A stretch of DNA of 10,992 nt, from assembly GCA_031278135.1 (NCBI GenBank), contig JAITKY010000219.1:1-10992 (forward strand), read 5' to 3'. Under the pieces are notes generated by a model. That model saw nothing but the letters and a program-made list of their open reading frames with translations. It searched no databases and was not told the origin of the DNA. Made by a program: the position numbers and the translations under genes. This DNA comes from Prevotellaceae bacterium (GTDB lineage: Bacteria > Bacteroidota > Bacteroidia > Bacteroidales > UBA932). Each line of letters starts with the position of its first letter. Positions within the stretch are counted from its first letter, which is position 1. Shown piece after piece: positions 1-9,010 of the stretch.

Positions 1-30
1 AAAGGGGCGACGCGGTCGACAAAAGGGGCG
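1..30. repeat. GC-rich direct repeat at window edge
   Basis: The 9-mer AAAGGGGCG occurs at 1-9 and again at 22-30, a period of 21 bases, in a stretch much richer in G and C than the A/T-rich sequence that follows. The first copy touches the window edge, so the array could extend further left. Reading frames through 1-60 stay open in several phases but none gives a recognisable protein end. Whether this is the tail of an upstream gene or intergenic repeat DNA cannot be decided here. Confidence 0.35.
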
Positions 31-61
31 TCGTAGTTACGACGAGGGAAAACGTTTTTTT
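29..61 (+). terminator. possible terminator or hairpin upstream of metH
   Basis: A perfect 7-base inverted repeat, CGTCGTA (29-35) and TACGACG (38-44), has a 2-base centre; as RNA it would fold with a loop of at least 4 bases and a 6-base stem. A run of seven T lies at 55-61, but about 10 bases after the stem, so it is not a canonical intrinsic terminator. It may end an upstream + strand transcript. Its position before the metH promoter fits that reading. Confidence 0.3.
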
Positions 62-124
62 ATCCGGTCAATTATCATGTCCGTATACCGTAATCGACGG
101 AATATTATGTAATAAATAAACGCT

Positions 125-132
125 TATCTTTG
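125..132 (+). promoter_or_regulatory. Bacteroidota-type -7 promoter element for metH
   Basis: TATCTTTG matches the Bacteroidota housekeeping -7 consensus TAnnTTTG exactly and is followed by the commonly seen GC. It lies 21 bases before the metH ATG, which would give a very short untranslated leader. No good TTTG-like -33 element is visible at the expected distance. No cobalamin-riboswitch B12-box-like sequence is seen in the 153 bases before metH, so B12 control, if any, is not visible here. Confidence 0.6.
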
Positions 133-153
133 CGGCAAAATTTATAAAGCGAT

Positions 154-3100
154 ATGATATTAAATATAAAAGAGGAACTAAAGAAACGCATCTTAGTTCT
201 GGACGGAGCCACAGGATCCATGATGCAGAAATACAATCTTTCGGAAGAAGATTTTCGAGGCGAAATTTTAAAAAACCACACAGTCCCGCTGAAAGGGAAT
301 TATGATATATTATCAATGACTCGTCCCGATATAGTAAAACAGATTCACGAAGCCTATTTCGACGCCGGAGCAGACATTGTGGAGACCAACAGTTTCTGCG
401 CCACCAGAATTTCGCAGACCGATTACGCGCTCGAAGACTGCGTTTACCAGATCAATTTTGAAGCAGCCCGTATAGCGCGCGAAACAGCCGACACTTATAC
501 AAACAGGAATCCGGGAAAACCGCGTTTCGTCGCCGGCTCCATTGGTCCGACAAACAGAACAGCGTCGATGTCGCCCGACATCAACAATCCCGCATTCAGA
601 GCAGTTACTTTCGACAAATTTGTCGAAGCATACTCGGAACAAATACGGGGATTGTGGGACGGAGGCGTCGACGCGTTACTCATCGAGACCGTATTTGATA
701 CGCTCAACGCAAAAGCAGCTCTGTATGCCGTGTCGGAACTTCAGCGCGAGCGCGGACGAAAAATACCGGTAATGGTTTCAGCCACAATCACCGACCGTAG
801 CGGACGAACGCTATCGGGACAAACTGTCGACTCCTTGTTTTGTTCCGTATCGCACTTCGACCTGTTAAGCATCGGTATAAACTGCGCTCTGGGAGCCGCG
901 CAAATGAAACCATACATCGAACAATTATCCTCGATAGCAACCTGTTACGTAAGCGTACATCCAAATGCAGGATTGCCTAACCAGTTTGGACACTATGAGC
1001 AAACGCCGGAATCTATGGCGGCAAAAATAGCCGAATTTATAGACAACAAATGGGTAAACATCGTCGGAGGATGCTGTGGTACAACACCCGAACACATCAG
1101 AGCCATAGGAAACATCGCTACAAAAACACAAACCGTAAGAAAACCGGTCGAATTGTCGGACAAAGAAAAAGGATACCTTCATCTCTGCGGTCTGGACGAA
1201 CTCGTCATAACGCCCGAAATAAACTTCGTAAATATCGGCGAACGGGCTAACGTAGCCGGATCCAGAAAATTTGCACGACTTATACGGGAAGAAAAATACG
1301 ACGAAGCAATCGAAATTGTCCGCGAACAAGTCGAAAACGGCGCGCTGGTCATCGACGTAAACATGGACGACGCTATGCTCGACGCCGAAAAATGCATGAC
1401 ACATTTCCTCAACACAATTGCATCCGAACCCGACGTCATCAAACATCCCGTGATGATCGATTCGTCGAAATGGGAAGTCATCGAAGCAGGACTGAAATGC
1501 GTACAGGGCAAATCAATAGTCAATTCAATCAGTTTGAAAGAAGGCGAAACAATATTCAAACAGCGAGCCGAAAAAATCAGAGAATACGGAGCGGCAGCCG
1601 TAGTCATGGCATTCGACGAAAAAGGTCAGGCAGATTCATTTGCACGGCGAACGGAAATATGCAAACGGGCTTACGATATTCTGGTCAACGAACTTGCCTT
1701 CCCGCCACAGGATATAATCTTCGACCCAAACATACTGAGTATTGCAACAGGAATCGAAGACCACGACAACTATGCTGTCGATTTCATCAACACAGTGAAA
1801 TGGATAAAAAAAAATCTCCCCTACGCAAAAGTCAGCGGAGGAGTGAGCAATCTATCATTCTCGTTTCGAGGAAACAATACCGTACGCGAGGCAATGCACT
1901 CCGTATTTTTGTATCATGCCGTCCGTGCAGGCATGGATATGGGTATTGTGAACGCAGGAATGCTGCAAGTTTACGACGAAATACCTCCAAAATTACTCCA
2001 ACTTGTCGAAGACGCAGTTCTTAACCGTCGAAAAGACGCTACGGAACGCCTGATCGAAATAGCCGAAAAACTCAAAACTTCCGACGTCGGACAACATTCC
2101 AAATCTCCCGACAACAGAAACGAACTCTCAATCGAAGAGAGAATTACAACCGCACTAATCAAAGGACTTGACACCTTCATAGTCGAAGACATGGACGAAG
2201 CATTGCAGAAATACAACCGGGCAATCGACATTATCGAAGGTCCGCTGATGGACGGAATGAACAAAGTCGGCGATTTGTTTGGCGCCGGAAAAATGTTTCT
2301 CCCACAAGTCGTCAAAAGCGCCCGCGTCATGAAACGCGCCGTCGCCCGCCTCCAGCCGGTCATCGAAGCCCAGAAGTCCGAAGCAGGGAAAAGCGCCGGT
2401 AAAATCCTGCTTGCCACAGTCAAAGGCGACGTTCACGACATAGGAAAAAACATCGTAGCCGTTGTACTTTCGTGCAACAACTACGAAATAATAGACTTGG
2501 GAGTAATGACGCCTTCACAGAAAATTATCGAGACAGCCATCGAACAAAAAGTTGACATCGTCGGACTTAGCGGCTTAATCACACCTTCGCTGGAAGAAAT
2601 GATACATGTGGCGGCGGAAATGGAATTACATGGATTGAAAATCCCACTGCTCATAGGCGGAGCTACAACATCAAAACTGCACACTGCCATGAAAATATCT
2701 CCGGCATACAGCGGTCCCGTAATACAGGTAAAAGACGCCTCACGCAGCGTTCCCGTTGCCGGAGCGCTCCTGTCACACGAAAAAGAGAAATTCATAGAAA
2801 AAACAAAACAGGAATACCAACAGTTGAGCGAAACCTACAACTCACAACGACAAACAGTCAAATACCTGACAATCGAGCAAGCTCGTGCAAATGCTTTACG
2901 GATAGACTGGCAAACAATCCCGCCTGTATCGCCCCGTGTGCAGGGAACGCAAATATTAAACGTAAACGTTTCAGAATTAAAAAAATATATCAATTGGGAT
3001 TTCTTCTTTATGCTCTGGCAATTGAAAGCTCGTTATCCCGAAATACTTGAACATCCCGAATATGGCAGCGAAGCGCGAAAACTCTGGCACGACGCCCAAT

Positions 3101-3819
3101 TGATGCTCGACAAAATGGAGAATCATATTCGTCCGTCCGCAGTATTCGGGATTTATCCCGCCAACGCCATCGGTGACGATATTATTGTCTCAGCCGCCGA
3201 CAGAGAATATACCTTCCACAATCTGCGCAACCAGATCGACAATAAAGGATTACCAAACATCAGCCTTTCCGACTTCATAGCCCCCAAAAGTTCTGGATTG
3301 CAGGACTATCTTGGCGCTTTCGCCGTCACTGCCGGACTTGGACTTGACGAAATGTTGTCGGAATTTCACGACGCCAACGACGATTATTCAACAATAATGG
3401 TAAAAGCCCTTGCCGACCGTTTAGCCGAAGCCTTCGCCGAATATATCCACAAAGAATTAAGAGCGAAATACTGGGGCTATGCCAGCAACGAAAATCTAAC
3501 TATAACCGACCTGTTAAAAGGTCATTATACCGGTATCCGTCCAGCGCCGGGATACCCGTCTTCGCCCGACCACAGCGAGAAAAAAGAACTGTTCGCACTG
3601 CTCGACGCCGAAAAAAACATCGGCGTAAGCCTGACAGAAAGCTTCATGATTCAACCCGTCTCCTCGATGTGCGCTCTTGTGTTTGCCCATCCCCAAAGCG
3701 CATACTTCCGAGTAGAGAAAATCGACCGCGACCAGCTCGAAGATTATGCCTCCCGGAAAAAAATCAGTCTGAATAGCGCAGAACAAAACCTGAAAATGAA
3801 TGTTGTTTCTTTGACTTAA
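154..3819 (+). CDS. metH: Cobalamin-dependent methionine synthase (EC 2.1.1.13)
   Basis: This cytoplasmic enzyme transfers a methyl group from 5-methyltetrahydrofolate via cob(I)alamin to homocysteine, giving methionine and tetrahydrofolate. The protein has 1221 residues, close to the 1227 of E. coli MetH, and all four modules are present in order. The homocysteine domain (about 1-325) has the zinc ligands Cys244 (in INCALG) and Cys307/Cys308 (in GGCCGTTP). The folate (pterin-binding) domain spans about 350-610. The cap and B12-binding domains (about 655-885) carry DVHDIGKN with the cobalt-ligating His761; Asp759 and Ser812 complete the expected triad. The C-terminal S-adenosylmethionine-binding reactivation domain (about 905-1221) has RPAPGYP at 1129-1135. 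The ATG is just downstream of a -7 element. No truncation or missing catalytic residue is seen. The gene favours C-ending codons (GTC, GAC, GCC) more than its right-hand neighbours. It stands alone, 180 bases before the pirin gene. Its presence implies that the cell makes or imports cobalamin. Confidence 0.98.
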   Translation: MILNIKEELKKRILVLDGATGSMMQKYNLSEEDFRGEILKNHTVPLKGNYDILSMTRPDIVKQIHEAYFDAGADIVETNSFCATRISQTDYALEDCVYQINFEAARIARETADTYTNRNPGKPRFVAGSIGPTNRTASMSPDINNPAFRAVTFDKFVEAYSEQIRGLWDGGVDALLIETVFDTLNAKAALYAVSELQRERGRKIPVMVSATITDRSGRTLSGQTVDSLFCSVSHFDLLSIGINCALGAAQMKPYIEQLSSIATCYVSVHPNAGLPNQFGHYEQTPESMAAKIAEFIDNKWVNIVGGCCGTTPEHIRAIGNIATKTQTVRKPVELSDKEKGYLHLCGLDELVITPEINFVNIGERANVAGSRKFARLIREEKYDEAIEIVREQVENGALVIDVNMDDAMLDAEKCMTHFLNTIASEPDVIKHPVMIDSSKWEVIEAGLKCVQGKSIVNSISLKEGETIFKQRAEKIREYGAAAVVMAFDEKGQADSFARRTEICKRAYDILVNELAFPPQDIIFDPNILSIATGIEDHDNYAVDFINTVKWIKKNLPYAKVSGGVSNLSFSFRGNNTVREAMHSVFLYHAVRAGMDMGIVNAGMLQVYDEIPPKLLQLVEDAVLNRRKDATERLIEIAEKLKTSDVGQHSKSPDNRNELSIEERITTALIKGLDTFIVEDMDEALQKYNRAIDIIEGPLMDGMNKVGDLFGAGKMFLPQVVKSARVMKRAVARLQPVIEAQKSEAGKSAGKILLATVKGDVHDIGKNIVAVVLSCNNYEIIDLGVMTPSQKIIETAIEQKVDIVGLSGLITPSLEEMIHVAAEMELHGLKIPLLIGGATTSKLHTAMKISPAYSGPVIQVKDASRSVPVAGALLSHEKEKFIEKTKQEYQQLSETYNSQRQTVKYLTIEQARANALRIDWQTIPPVSPRVQGTQILNVNVSELKKYINWDFFFMLWQLKARYPEILEHPEYGSEARKLWHDAQLMLDKMENHIRPSAVFGIYPANAIGDDIIVSAADREYTFHNLRNQIDNKGLPNISLSDFIAPKSSGLQDYLGAFAVTAGLGLDEMLSEFHDANDDYSTIMVKALADRLAEAFAEYIHKELRAKYWGYASNENLTITDLLKGHYTGIRPAPGYPSSPDHSEKKELFALLDAEKNIGVSLTESFMIQPVSSMCALVFAHPQSAYFRVEKIDRDQLEDYASRKKISLNSAEQNLKMNVVSLT

Positions 3820-3844
3820 GAGTTCGTCGACGCCAACTCGTAGC

Positions 3845-3875
3845 ATGCAATATTGAACAAAAACCGATATTGCAT
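3845..3875 (+). terminator. stem-loop downstream of metH
   Basis: A perfect 9-base inverted repeat, ATGCAATAT (3845-3853) and ATATTGCAT (3867-3875), surrounds a 13-base A-rich loop, with a possible extra U-G pair inside. It starts 25 bases after the metH stop. A smaller inverted repeat, GAGTT/AACTC (3820-3824 and 3835-3839), directly abuts the stop codon. There is no T run after either, so termination would have to be Rho-assisted or the stem may only protect the mRNA 3' end. The rest of the 180-base gap before the pirin gene holds no convincing gene. Confidence 0.4.
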
Positions 3876-3999
3876 TGTTACTGTTTGCATAGACGATAGA
3901 CATTCGCAAACGATAGTTCAATGATTCAGAAAGTAATGGAGAGAGTTTCACGTATTCGTTTTATACAAACTTATTTTTTTCAAAAAGAACGCTATAAAC

Positions 4000-4719
4000 A
4001 TGAAAAAAATTTTATATAAAGCAAAAACAAGAGGACATAAGTACAATGGCTGGTTAGAGACCTATAATACATTTAGTTTTGCAGATTATTTTGATCCGGA
4101 ACGTATACGTTTTGGAGCCTTGCGCGTAGTGAACGACGATACAATCAAAGGAGGCGAAGGATTTGGATCGCATCTTCACAATAACATGGAAATAGTATCA
4201 ATACCGCTGAGCGGAGCATTGGAACACAGAGATAATCTGGGACATGTCGCCATAATTAATCCCGGCGACATTCAAGTGCTTAGCGCCGGATCGGGAGTAG
4301 TGCACAGCGTATACAATGCCGACAATGAAAAACCGGTGAGCTTCTTTCAAATATGGGTACTGCCAAAAGAAAAAAACGTTGCACCGAACTACGAACAAAA
4401 ATCGTTTGATTTCATCAATTCATGCGACAAACTGATTCATTTGATAGCGCCGGACAAAGAAAACGGATGTCTATATCTAAATCAGGACGTATGGATAAGT
4501 ATCGGGACATTTACAAAAGGAAAATCATTTGAATATCAATTAAAAAGAAAAGGAAACGGACTATATGCCATGGTTGTGGAAGGGACATTTGAACTGTCGG
4601 GGGAAATTTTGCAACACCGTGACGGCATAGGCGTATTTGAAACCAGCGAAGTCGAAATAAAATCTCTGTCCGACGCCGGACGTATTTTGCTTATCGACGT
4701 CACCATGGATCTGAGATAA
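4000..4719 (+). CDS. Pirin-family bicupin protein (YhhW-like) with substituted metal ligand
   Basis: This is a 239-residue cytoplasmic bicupin of the pirin / YhhW quercetinase-like family, of normal length. The N-terminal cupin (about 10-120) shows the family pattern: NTFSF (23-27), FGALRVVNDD (38-47), GFGSHLHNNMEI (54-65), GALEH (72-76), NPGDIQVLSAGSG (87-99) and VHSVYN (101-106). His58, His60 and His102 match three metal ligands of characterised pirins (human His56, His58, His101). The fourth, normally Glu in an HxE pattern, is Val104 here. Pro between the two first histidines is also replaced, by Leu59. A C-terminal cupin-like half (about 150-235) is intact. Family members have been reported as iron-dependent quercetin 2,3-dioxygenases or as regulatory proteins; the physiological substrate is unknown and the changed ligand makes dioxygenase activity doubtful. 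A weak promoter candidate (TATTTTTT, 3972-3979) lies 20 bases upstream. The gene ends at a strong bidirectional terminator. Confidence 0.9.
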   Translation: MKKILYKAKTRGHKYNGWLETYNTFSFADYFDPERIRFGALRVVNDDTIKGGEGFGSHLHNNMEIVSIPLSGALEHRDNLGHVAIINPGDIQVLSAGSGVVHSVYNADNEKPVSFFQIWVLPKEKNVAPNYEQKSFDFINSCDKLIHLIAPDKENGCLYLNQDVWISIGTFTKGKSFEYQLKRKGNGLYAMVVEGTFELSGEILQHRDGIGVFETSEVEIKSLSDAGRILLIDVTMDLR

Positions 4720-4738
4720 CGCAACGTTAAACAACAAC

Positions 4739-4776
4739 AAAAAAGAGACTCCCGTTTTTGAAGTCTCTTTTTTTTT
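4739..4776. terminator. bidirectional intrinsic terminator between convergent genes
   Basis: A 12-base perfect stem, with arms at 4739-4750 (six A then GAGACT) and 4762-4773 (AGTCTC then six T), encloses an 11-base loop. On the + strand it runs into nine T (4768-4776); on the - strand the A-rich arm gives a matching U tract. It lies 19 bases after the pirin stop and 38 bases beyond the stop of the convergent barrel gene, so it can end transcription from both sides. Confidence 0.9.
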
Positions 4777-4814
4777 ATGTTTAATCGTGCCTTTGCTGTC
4801 CGAAAATCGTCGGC

Positions 4815-6035
4815 TTACTGATAAGCCCATTTTATGAACCACATTTGGTTTACAGATACTCCTAAATTTATTCGGATATAATTTTCGATCATCAAACCCG
4901 ATCCGCCTCTGCGTCCCACGTCGGCTGATGCGAATATTTGAGTATAATTATTTTTCAAAGGAAAGATCATTCCAGCAGTAAGACCCATTTCCGAGATTCT
5001 TTGTCCGTTGATTACCAAATTCGATTTCTCAAAATAAGCGCCCAACTGATATTGTACTCGCTGCATATAGTATCTTGGCATACGGTAATTCGGCATATAT
5101 TCTACTCCGACATTAACTCTATGATTATCGCTGTATTTCATCCTCAAATCAGGCGATTTTATATTTGCCCAATTATAAAATTTATAATCAATGGCAAACA
5201 TTTTGTAACTGCGTCCATCGTAATTCTGTATCGAAAAACCTGTCCCCAGATTTAATGGAAGAGAAGTGTATGTACTTGTTTTTGTTTCAGTGGTTCCCAT
5301 AGACGAAATAATCTGGTAATTTTTAAGTTTAATTTTTGATTCATATCCAAATACAAGTCCCGTCGCTATAGATACATTACGGTTTAACTTTTTATTATAA
5401 ATCAATCCAAAATCAAATAAAACTTTATCGACTTCGGAAGTCGTTTTAACCGATTGATTCGAAAGTAATTCACTTTTATTTATTTGTCCGAATAAATATG
5501 AAACGTTTACTCCCGCGCATAAATACGGCAACAGTTTATAAGACGCGCTCAAATATGCTTTTGACAAACCGCCAGAACCTTCGTAATAAGTCGTATATTT
5601 TTCATTCTCCAATCCTTCAATGTATGCGTCCGACTGAATACGGTATTGGACATTGCTGTAAGGACGTATTCCGGCAGATACTGCCAGATCGGAGAAAATT
5701 CTTACGCCCAGCGCCACCTTCCGTATATTCGCATTATTGGCATACTCGTTTGTCCCTGCGCTGGAATATTTTGAAAGATTTCCTGATAATGAGACGTCAA
5801 AGATAAAAAACAGGGAATCGACAGCTATGGCGGCAGGATTAGTATTATTCAAAAAACCAAGTCGATAAGTTCCTATACCGACATTAGCCATACCACTGTT
5901 CAATCCATATGCTTTGTTGTCGATTTCCCCTATGCCAATTATTGAATAAGGAGAACTTGTACTGTGTTGAGCATGGGAAAGAACACAAAACAGAGATGCT
6001 ATGCTGGAAACTAAAAATCTTTTTATTTGTATCAT
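4815..6035 (-). CDS. Putative outer-membrane beta-barrel protein
   Basis: The 406-residue product begins with a signal peptide (basic MIQIKR, hydrophobic stretch, likely cleavage after SHA at about residue 22, mature end QHS). The start of the mature protein, SPYSIIGIGEID (28-39) followed by an NPAAI motif around 66-70 and DSLFFIFD near 73-80, resembles a widespread Bacteroidota family of uncharacterised outer-membrane proteins. The remainder alternates polar and aromatic/hydrophobic residues in many short strands with Tyr-rich turns, as in a transmembrane beta-barrel. No enzymatic motif is visible. The ATG is 9 bases after the stop of the DUF4270 lipoprotein gene, so the two are very likely co-transcribed and possibly translationally coupled. 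Its role is unknown; a channel, or an assembly or anchoring partner for the lipoprotein, are inferences only. Confidence 0.8.
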   Translation of the reverse strand: MIQIKRFLVSSIASLFCVLSHAQHSTSSPYSIIGIGEIDNKAYGLNSGMANVGIGTYRLGFLNNTNPAAIAVDSLFFIFDVSLSGNLSKYSSAGTNEYANNANIRKVALGVRIFSDLAVSAGIRPYSNVQYRIQSDAYIEGLENEKYTTYYEGSGGLSKAYLSASYKLLPYLCAGVNVSYLFGQINKSELLSNQSVKTTSEVDKVLFDFGLIYNKKLNRNVSIATGLVFGYESKIKLKNYQIISSMGTTETKTSTYTSLPLNLGTGFSIQNYDGRSYKMFAIDYKFYNWANIKSPDLRMKYSDNHRVNVGVEYMPNYRMPRYYMQRVQYQLGAYFEKSNLVINGQRISEMGLTAGMIFPLKNNYTQIFASADVGRRGGSGLMIENYIRINLGVSVNQMWFIKWAYQ

Positions 6036-6044
6036 GTTCTATGT

Positions 6045-7463
6045 TCAATTTTTTTCGTTATACATATTATAATATAGATGCAATTTAATTCTGTTATAGT
6101 ACACAATGTTTCCAATCTCAATCAAATGATCGCTGTTTCCTATAACCAGACGTTGAGTCGAATTTTTCATTTCATTGTCCGAGAATTTGAGAGTAAGAGC
6201 CATTTTTTGACTTTCCGGCGCCGATATTTGGTCTTGCACAAACGCCGTCACATCGAAAGAGTAAAACGTATTGTCCCAAAACTGAGGATCTATCACCAGA
6301 TTTCCCGTCTGAGTTTGCCCCTGCGAATCGGTTAAAGACTGCGCCTCTCCCGACAGACTGCTCGCGTAGATTACCAGTGACGAAGGCAGAGTGGTATATT
6401 CCTGATATGTGCCGTATACAGGTCTGACTTCCAGCGTCGCTCTTTCAATTATGCCATACGTGCTTGTCAAAAGAATATCGTGAAGATTCGGAAATTCGAT
6501 CTTAGTATACAAACCGTCGCCGGCTGCAATAAAAGACTGATTACCGGTCATGTAAGAATCAATTTCGTTCTCGTTGTCCTTGAACGCCTCCGCCAGTAAA
6601 TTTGTTCCCGTCCTGTCCGAAGTGATGTTGTTGAACTGATTGGCAGTATTTATTGAAAACGTAATTACTTTGTCCGTCTTAAATATTTCCTCCACATGAT
6701 AGTAGAGATTTATTTTGAACGTAGTATCCGCATTGAAAGCGACAATTGTTTCGACCTCGTCTCCGGCAACAAGCGCCAATCCCTTGAAATAATCCAGAAA
6801 ATTGTCACTCTTGTCAAATTCATCCTCTTTGTTCAGGATTTTGTCGAACATTTCCTGTCCCAGAGCGTCCGGAAGTCTCACTCTCACAGGGTCGATTGGA
6901 ATTCCGCCGTCAATAGACATTCCCCATGCCGTATTGCCCGGTCGTATAGGGAAAGAAGCTTCCGCCAAAGGCACAGGGTCATATTGAAACGAAGTCGTGT
7001 TGTAATAAACCTCCGTACCAACAACAGCGTCGAGTTTTATACGTTCCTGAAGTTGATGGACAAAAAGACGCATATTGTGATTCAACGTATCGCCCATATA
7101 AAAACCGCTGAATCTCATCTCCATAACCAAAGAATCGAAAACAGCGTCATTTTCCAAATCCGTAGAAAGCGAGGGCGCCGAAATTTCGAGATACGAATGT
7201 GCTTTTATTAATCCGGTCAGTTTCTCGTCGGGTTTTATAGTATTGACGTCGTTGTATTTACCCACAAGGATAGTTCCCTGATTGTAAGTAGGCGTCGAAT
7301 CTATCCTGACAGTGCTTAATTTAGCTTTACAACTGTCGATATAAACCATTTTCAGGTTATTATCGACCCAGCTTGTTCCAATTTGAAAATAGCTTTCGCT
7401 ACTGCACGCGAAAATGAAAGCACAGACTAACAAAAGCAGTATTATCGTTAAATTTTTTTTCAT
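6045..7463 (-). CDS. DUF4270-family lipoprotein
   Basis: The 472-residue protein has a lipoprotein signal peptide: MKKN, a hydrophobic run, and the lipobox-like FIFAC with Cys20 as the lipidated residue. The sequence after Cys20 (SSESYF) has only one acidic residue, so it is not a strong surface-export signal. The mature part fits the DUF4270 pattern common in Bacteroidota: VDNNLKMVYIDS (33-44), STVRIDS (50-56), LVGKYND (66-72), AAGDGLYTKIEFP near 313-325, a strand-rich stretch around 337-348, and FYSFDVTAFVQDQI near 400-413. No catalytic motif is visible, and the family has no established function that I know of. The start ATG is directly followed by Lys-Lys-Asn and the signal sequence. The gene precedes the barrel gene by 9 bases and lies 109 bases beyond leuC on the same strand. 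Confidence 0.85.
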   Translation of the reverse strand: MKKNLTIILLLLVCAFIFACSSESYFQIGTSWVDNNLKMVYIDSCKAKLSTVRIDSTPTYNQGTILVGKYNDVNTIKPDEKLTGLIKAHSYLEISAPSLSTDLENDAVFDSLVMEMRFSGFYMGDTLNHNMRLFVHQLQERIKLDAVVGTEVYYNTTSFQYDPVPLAEASFPIRPGNTAWGMSIDGGIPIDPVRVRLPDALGQEMFDKILNKEDEFDKSDNFLDYFKGLALVAGDEVETIVAFNADTTFKINLYYHVEEIFKTDKVITFSINTANQFNNITSDRTGTNLLAEAFKDNENEIDSYMTGNQSFIAAGDGLYTKIEFPNLHDILLTSTYGIIERATLEVRPVYGTYQEYTTLPSSLVIYASSLSGEAQSLTDSQGQTQTGNLVIDPQFWDNTFYSFDVTAFVQDQISAPESQKMALTLKFSDNEMKNSTQRLVIGNSDHLIEIGNIVYYNRIKLHLYYNMYNEKN

Positions 7464-7504
7464 TTGTAAACAATTTTTACTTTAATAATAACATAAACAG
7501 GTAG

Positions 7505-7548
7505 CTTTGACGCATAAACCGTATAAAAGTTCAATGACGCAGTCAAAG
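7505..7548. repeat. inverted repeat between leuC and the DUF4270 gene
   Basis: CTTTGAC (7505-7511) and GTCAAAG (7542-7548) form a perfect 7-base inverted repeat with a 30-base spacer, and TGACGCA is directly repeated at 7508-7514 and 7535-7541. No T tract follows on the - strand, so this is a weak terminator candidate for leuC. On the - strand the right arm is part of GATCTTTG (7551-7544), which matches seven of eight positions of the TAnnTTTG element and could be a promoter for the DUF4270/barrel pair. Confidence 0.3.
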
Positions 7549-7572
7549 ATCTGTAATATTTCTTGTGACATC

Positions 7573-8970
7573 TCAAAAACTGCGAGGATCGGTTATTACT
7601 CCTGTTATAGCAGAGGCAGCAGCCACCAAAGGTCCAGCCAATAAAGTTCTCGACCCGGGTCCTTGCCGTCCCTCAAAATTTCGGTTTGAAGTACTTACGG
7701 CATATTTTCCGGCGGGGACTTTATCGTCGTTCATCGCAAGACAGGCAGAACATCCGGGCTGACGTATTTCAAATCCTGCATCGTTTAAAATATCCGACAG
7801 ACCTTCTTCTTTAATTTGTTGTTCAACTTTTTTAGATCCGGGAACAATCCAGGCAATGATATTATCCGCCTTTTTCTTTCCCTTAACAAAATTGGCAAAA
7901 GCTCTGAAATCCTCAATACGTCCATTCGTGCAACTGCCAAGAAACACATAATCGACCGGTTTACCCAACAAATTCTCGCCGGGTACAAATCCCATGTAAT
8001 CAAGCATTTTTTTGAAGGACGATTTTGAAGCATCTTCAATACAGTCTATTTCGGGAATACTTTCACCGATAAAGACCCCTGTTCCGGGATTTGTGCCGTA
8101 AGTTATCATCGGAAAAATATCGGAGGCGTCGAAAGCAATTTCCTTGTCGAATTTTGCATTTTCGTCCGTTTTAAGATTCTTCCAGCATTCGACAGCTTTG
8201 TCCCAATCTTCGCCTTTTGGAGCATATTCCCTGCCTTTCAAATACTCGAAAGTTTTTTCGTCGGGAGCAATCATTCCGCCTCTTGCGCCTGCTTCGATAC
8301 TCATATTGCACACCGTCATACGTTCTTCGATGCTCATATTGCGTATAGTTTCGCCGGCATATTCAATGAAATATCCTGTGGCTCCCCCCGTCCCGATTTT
8401 ACCTATAATATATAGTATAACATCTTTGGCAGTAACAAATTTATTTAAAGAGCCGTCGACGGTTATACGCATTTTCAAAGGTTTGGGTTGAAGGATACAT
8501 TGAGTGGCGAGCGTCATTTCCACTTCGCTTGTGCCGACGCCAAAAGCAACGCACCCGAACGCTCCATGAGTAGAAGTATGACTGTCGCCGCAAACGATTG
8601 TCATTCCGGGTAAAGTGAGACCGTTTTCGGGTCCGGTGACATGCACAATTCCATTTTTTTCGTGACCTAATCCGAAGAAAGTTAAACCCGCTTCTTCGGC
8701 ATTTTTCTTCAGCGTATCGAGCTGACGTCTTGAGACTTCGTCTTTAACGGGTTTATCCTGGTCCATAGTCGGGGTATTGTGGTCGGCAGTGCAAAAGGTT
8801 TTTTGCGGTCTGAAAACTTTTAAGCCTCTGTTCCTAAGACCGTCGAATGCCTGCGGACTTGTGACTTCGTGACAGTAATGTCTGTCGATGTATAACTGTA
8901 CGGGACCATCTTTTATCGACGAAACTGTATGACTGTCCCAAATCTTGTCAAAAAGGGTTAAAACCTTCAT
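7573..8970 (-). CDS. leuC: 3-isopropylmalate dehydratase large subunit (EC 4.2.1.33)
   Basis: LeuC forms, with the small subunit LeuD, the aconitase-family enzyme that converts 2-isopropylmalate to 3-isopropylmalate in leucine biosynthesis. The product has 465 residues, nearly identical to the usual bacterial length (E. coli 466). The three [4Fe-4S]-cluster cysteines are in place: Cys347 (FLGSCTNGR) and Cys407/Cys410 ([10 protein letters not shown]). Other family motifs are [14 protein letters not shown] (126-139), the ADHNTP region (62-67) and [15 protein letters not shown] (426-440). The start [14 protein letters not shown] aligns with the usual LeuC N terminus, and the ATG lies 32 bases after a Bacteroidota-type -7 element. 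Enzymes of this cluster type tend to be oxygen sensitive, as expected in anaerobes. No leuD, leuA or leuB is adjacent: downstream on the same strand is the DUF4270 lipoprotein gene. The small subunit must be encoded elsewhere if the enzyme is active. Confidence 0.97.
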   Translation of the reverse strand: MKVLTLFDKIWDSHTVSSIKDGPVQLYIDRHYCHEVTSPQAFDGLRNRGLKVFRPQKTFCTADHNTPTMDQDKPVKDEVSRRQLDTLKKNAEEAGLTFFGLGHEKNGIVHVTGPENGLTLPGMTIVCGDSHTSTHGAFGCVAFGVGTSEVEMTLATQCILQPKPLKMRITVDGSLNKFVTAKDVILYIIGKIGTGGATGYFIEYAGETIRNMSIEERMTVCNMSIEAGARGGMIAPDEKTFEYLKGREYAPKGEDWDKAVECWKNLKTDENAKFDKEIAFDASDIFPMITYGTNPGTGVFIGESIPEIDCIEDASKSSFKKMLDYMGFVPGENLLGKPVDYVFLGSCTNGRIEDFRAFANFVKGKKKADNIIAWIVPGSKKVEQQIKEEGLSDILNDAGFEIRQPGCSACLAMNDDKVPAGKYAVSTSNRNFEGRQGPGSRTLLAGPLVAAASAITGVITDPRSF

Positions 8971-9002
8971 TTACTATAATTTAATTATATACATATTAGG
9001 CG

Positions 9003-9010
9003 CAAAAGTA
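9003..9010 (-). promoter_or_regulatory. Bacteroidota-type -7 promoter element for leuC
   Basis: Read on the - strand this is TACTTTTG followed by CG, an exact match to TAnnTTTG. It sits 32 bases upstream of the leuC ATG, which would give an A/T-rich leader of roughly 25 bases. No clear TTTG -33 element is visible at the usual distance, so the assignment rests on the -7 match and position. Confidence 0.5.

Noticed and set aside
62..153. Cobalamin or S-adenosylmethionine riboswitch upstream of metH
   Set aside because: The promoter candidate lies only 21 bases before the start codon, leaving no room for a riboswitch after it, and no B12-box-like or S-box-like core was seen in the sequence before it.
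925..1446. Long - strand frame opposite metH (173 codons)
   Set aside because: It is antisense to the conserved methyltransferase region of metH and its composition (Phe, Cys, Val, Asp rich) is that of a reverse reading of Lys/Glu/Asn-rich codons.
1392..2024. Long + strand frame inside metH (210 codons)
   Set aside because: It lies wholly within the intact metH gene in another phase, is very rich in Arg and Ser/Thr as expected of an out-of-frame reading, and resembles no protein family.
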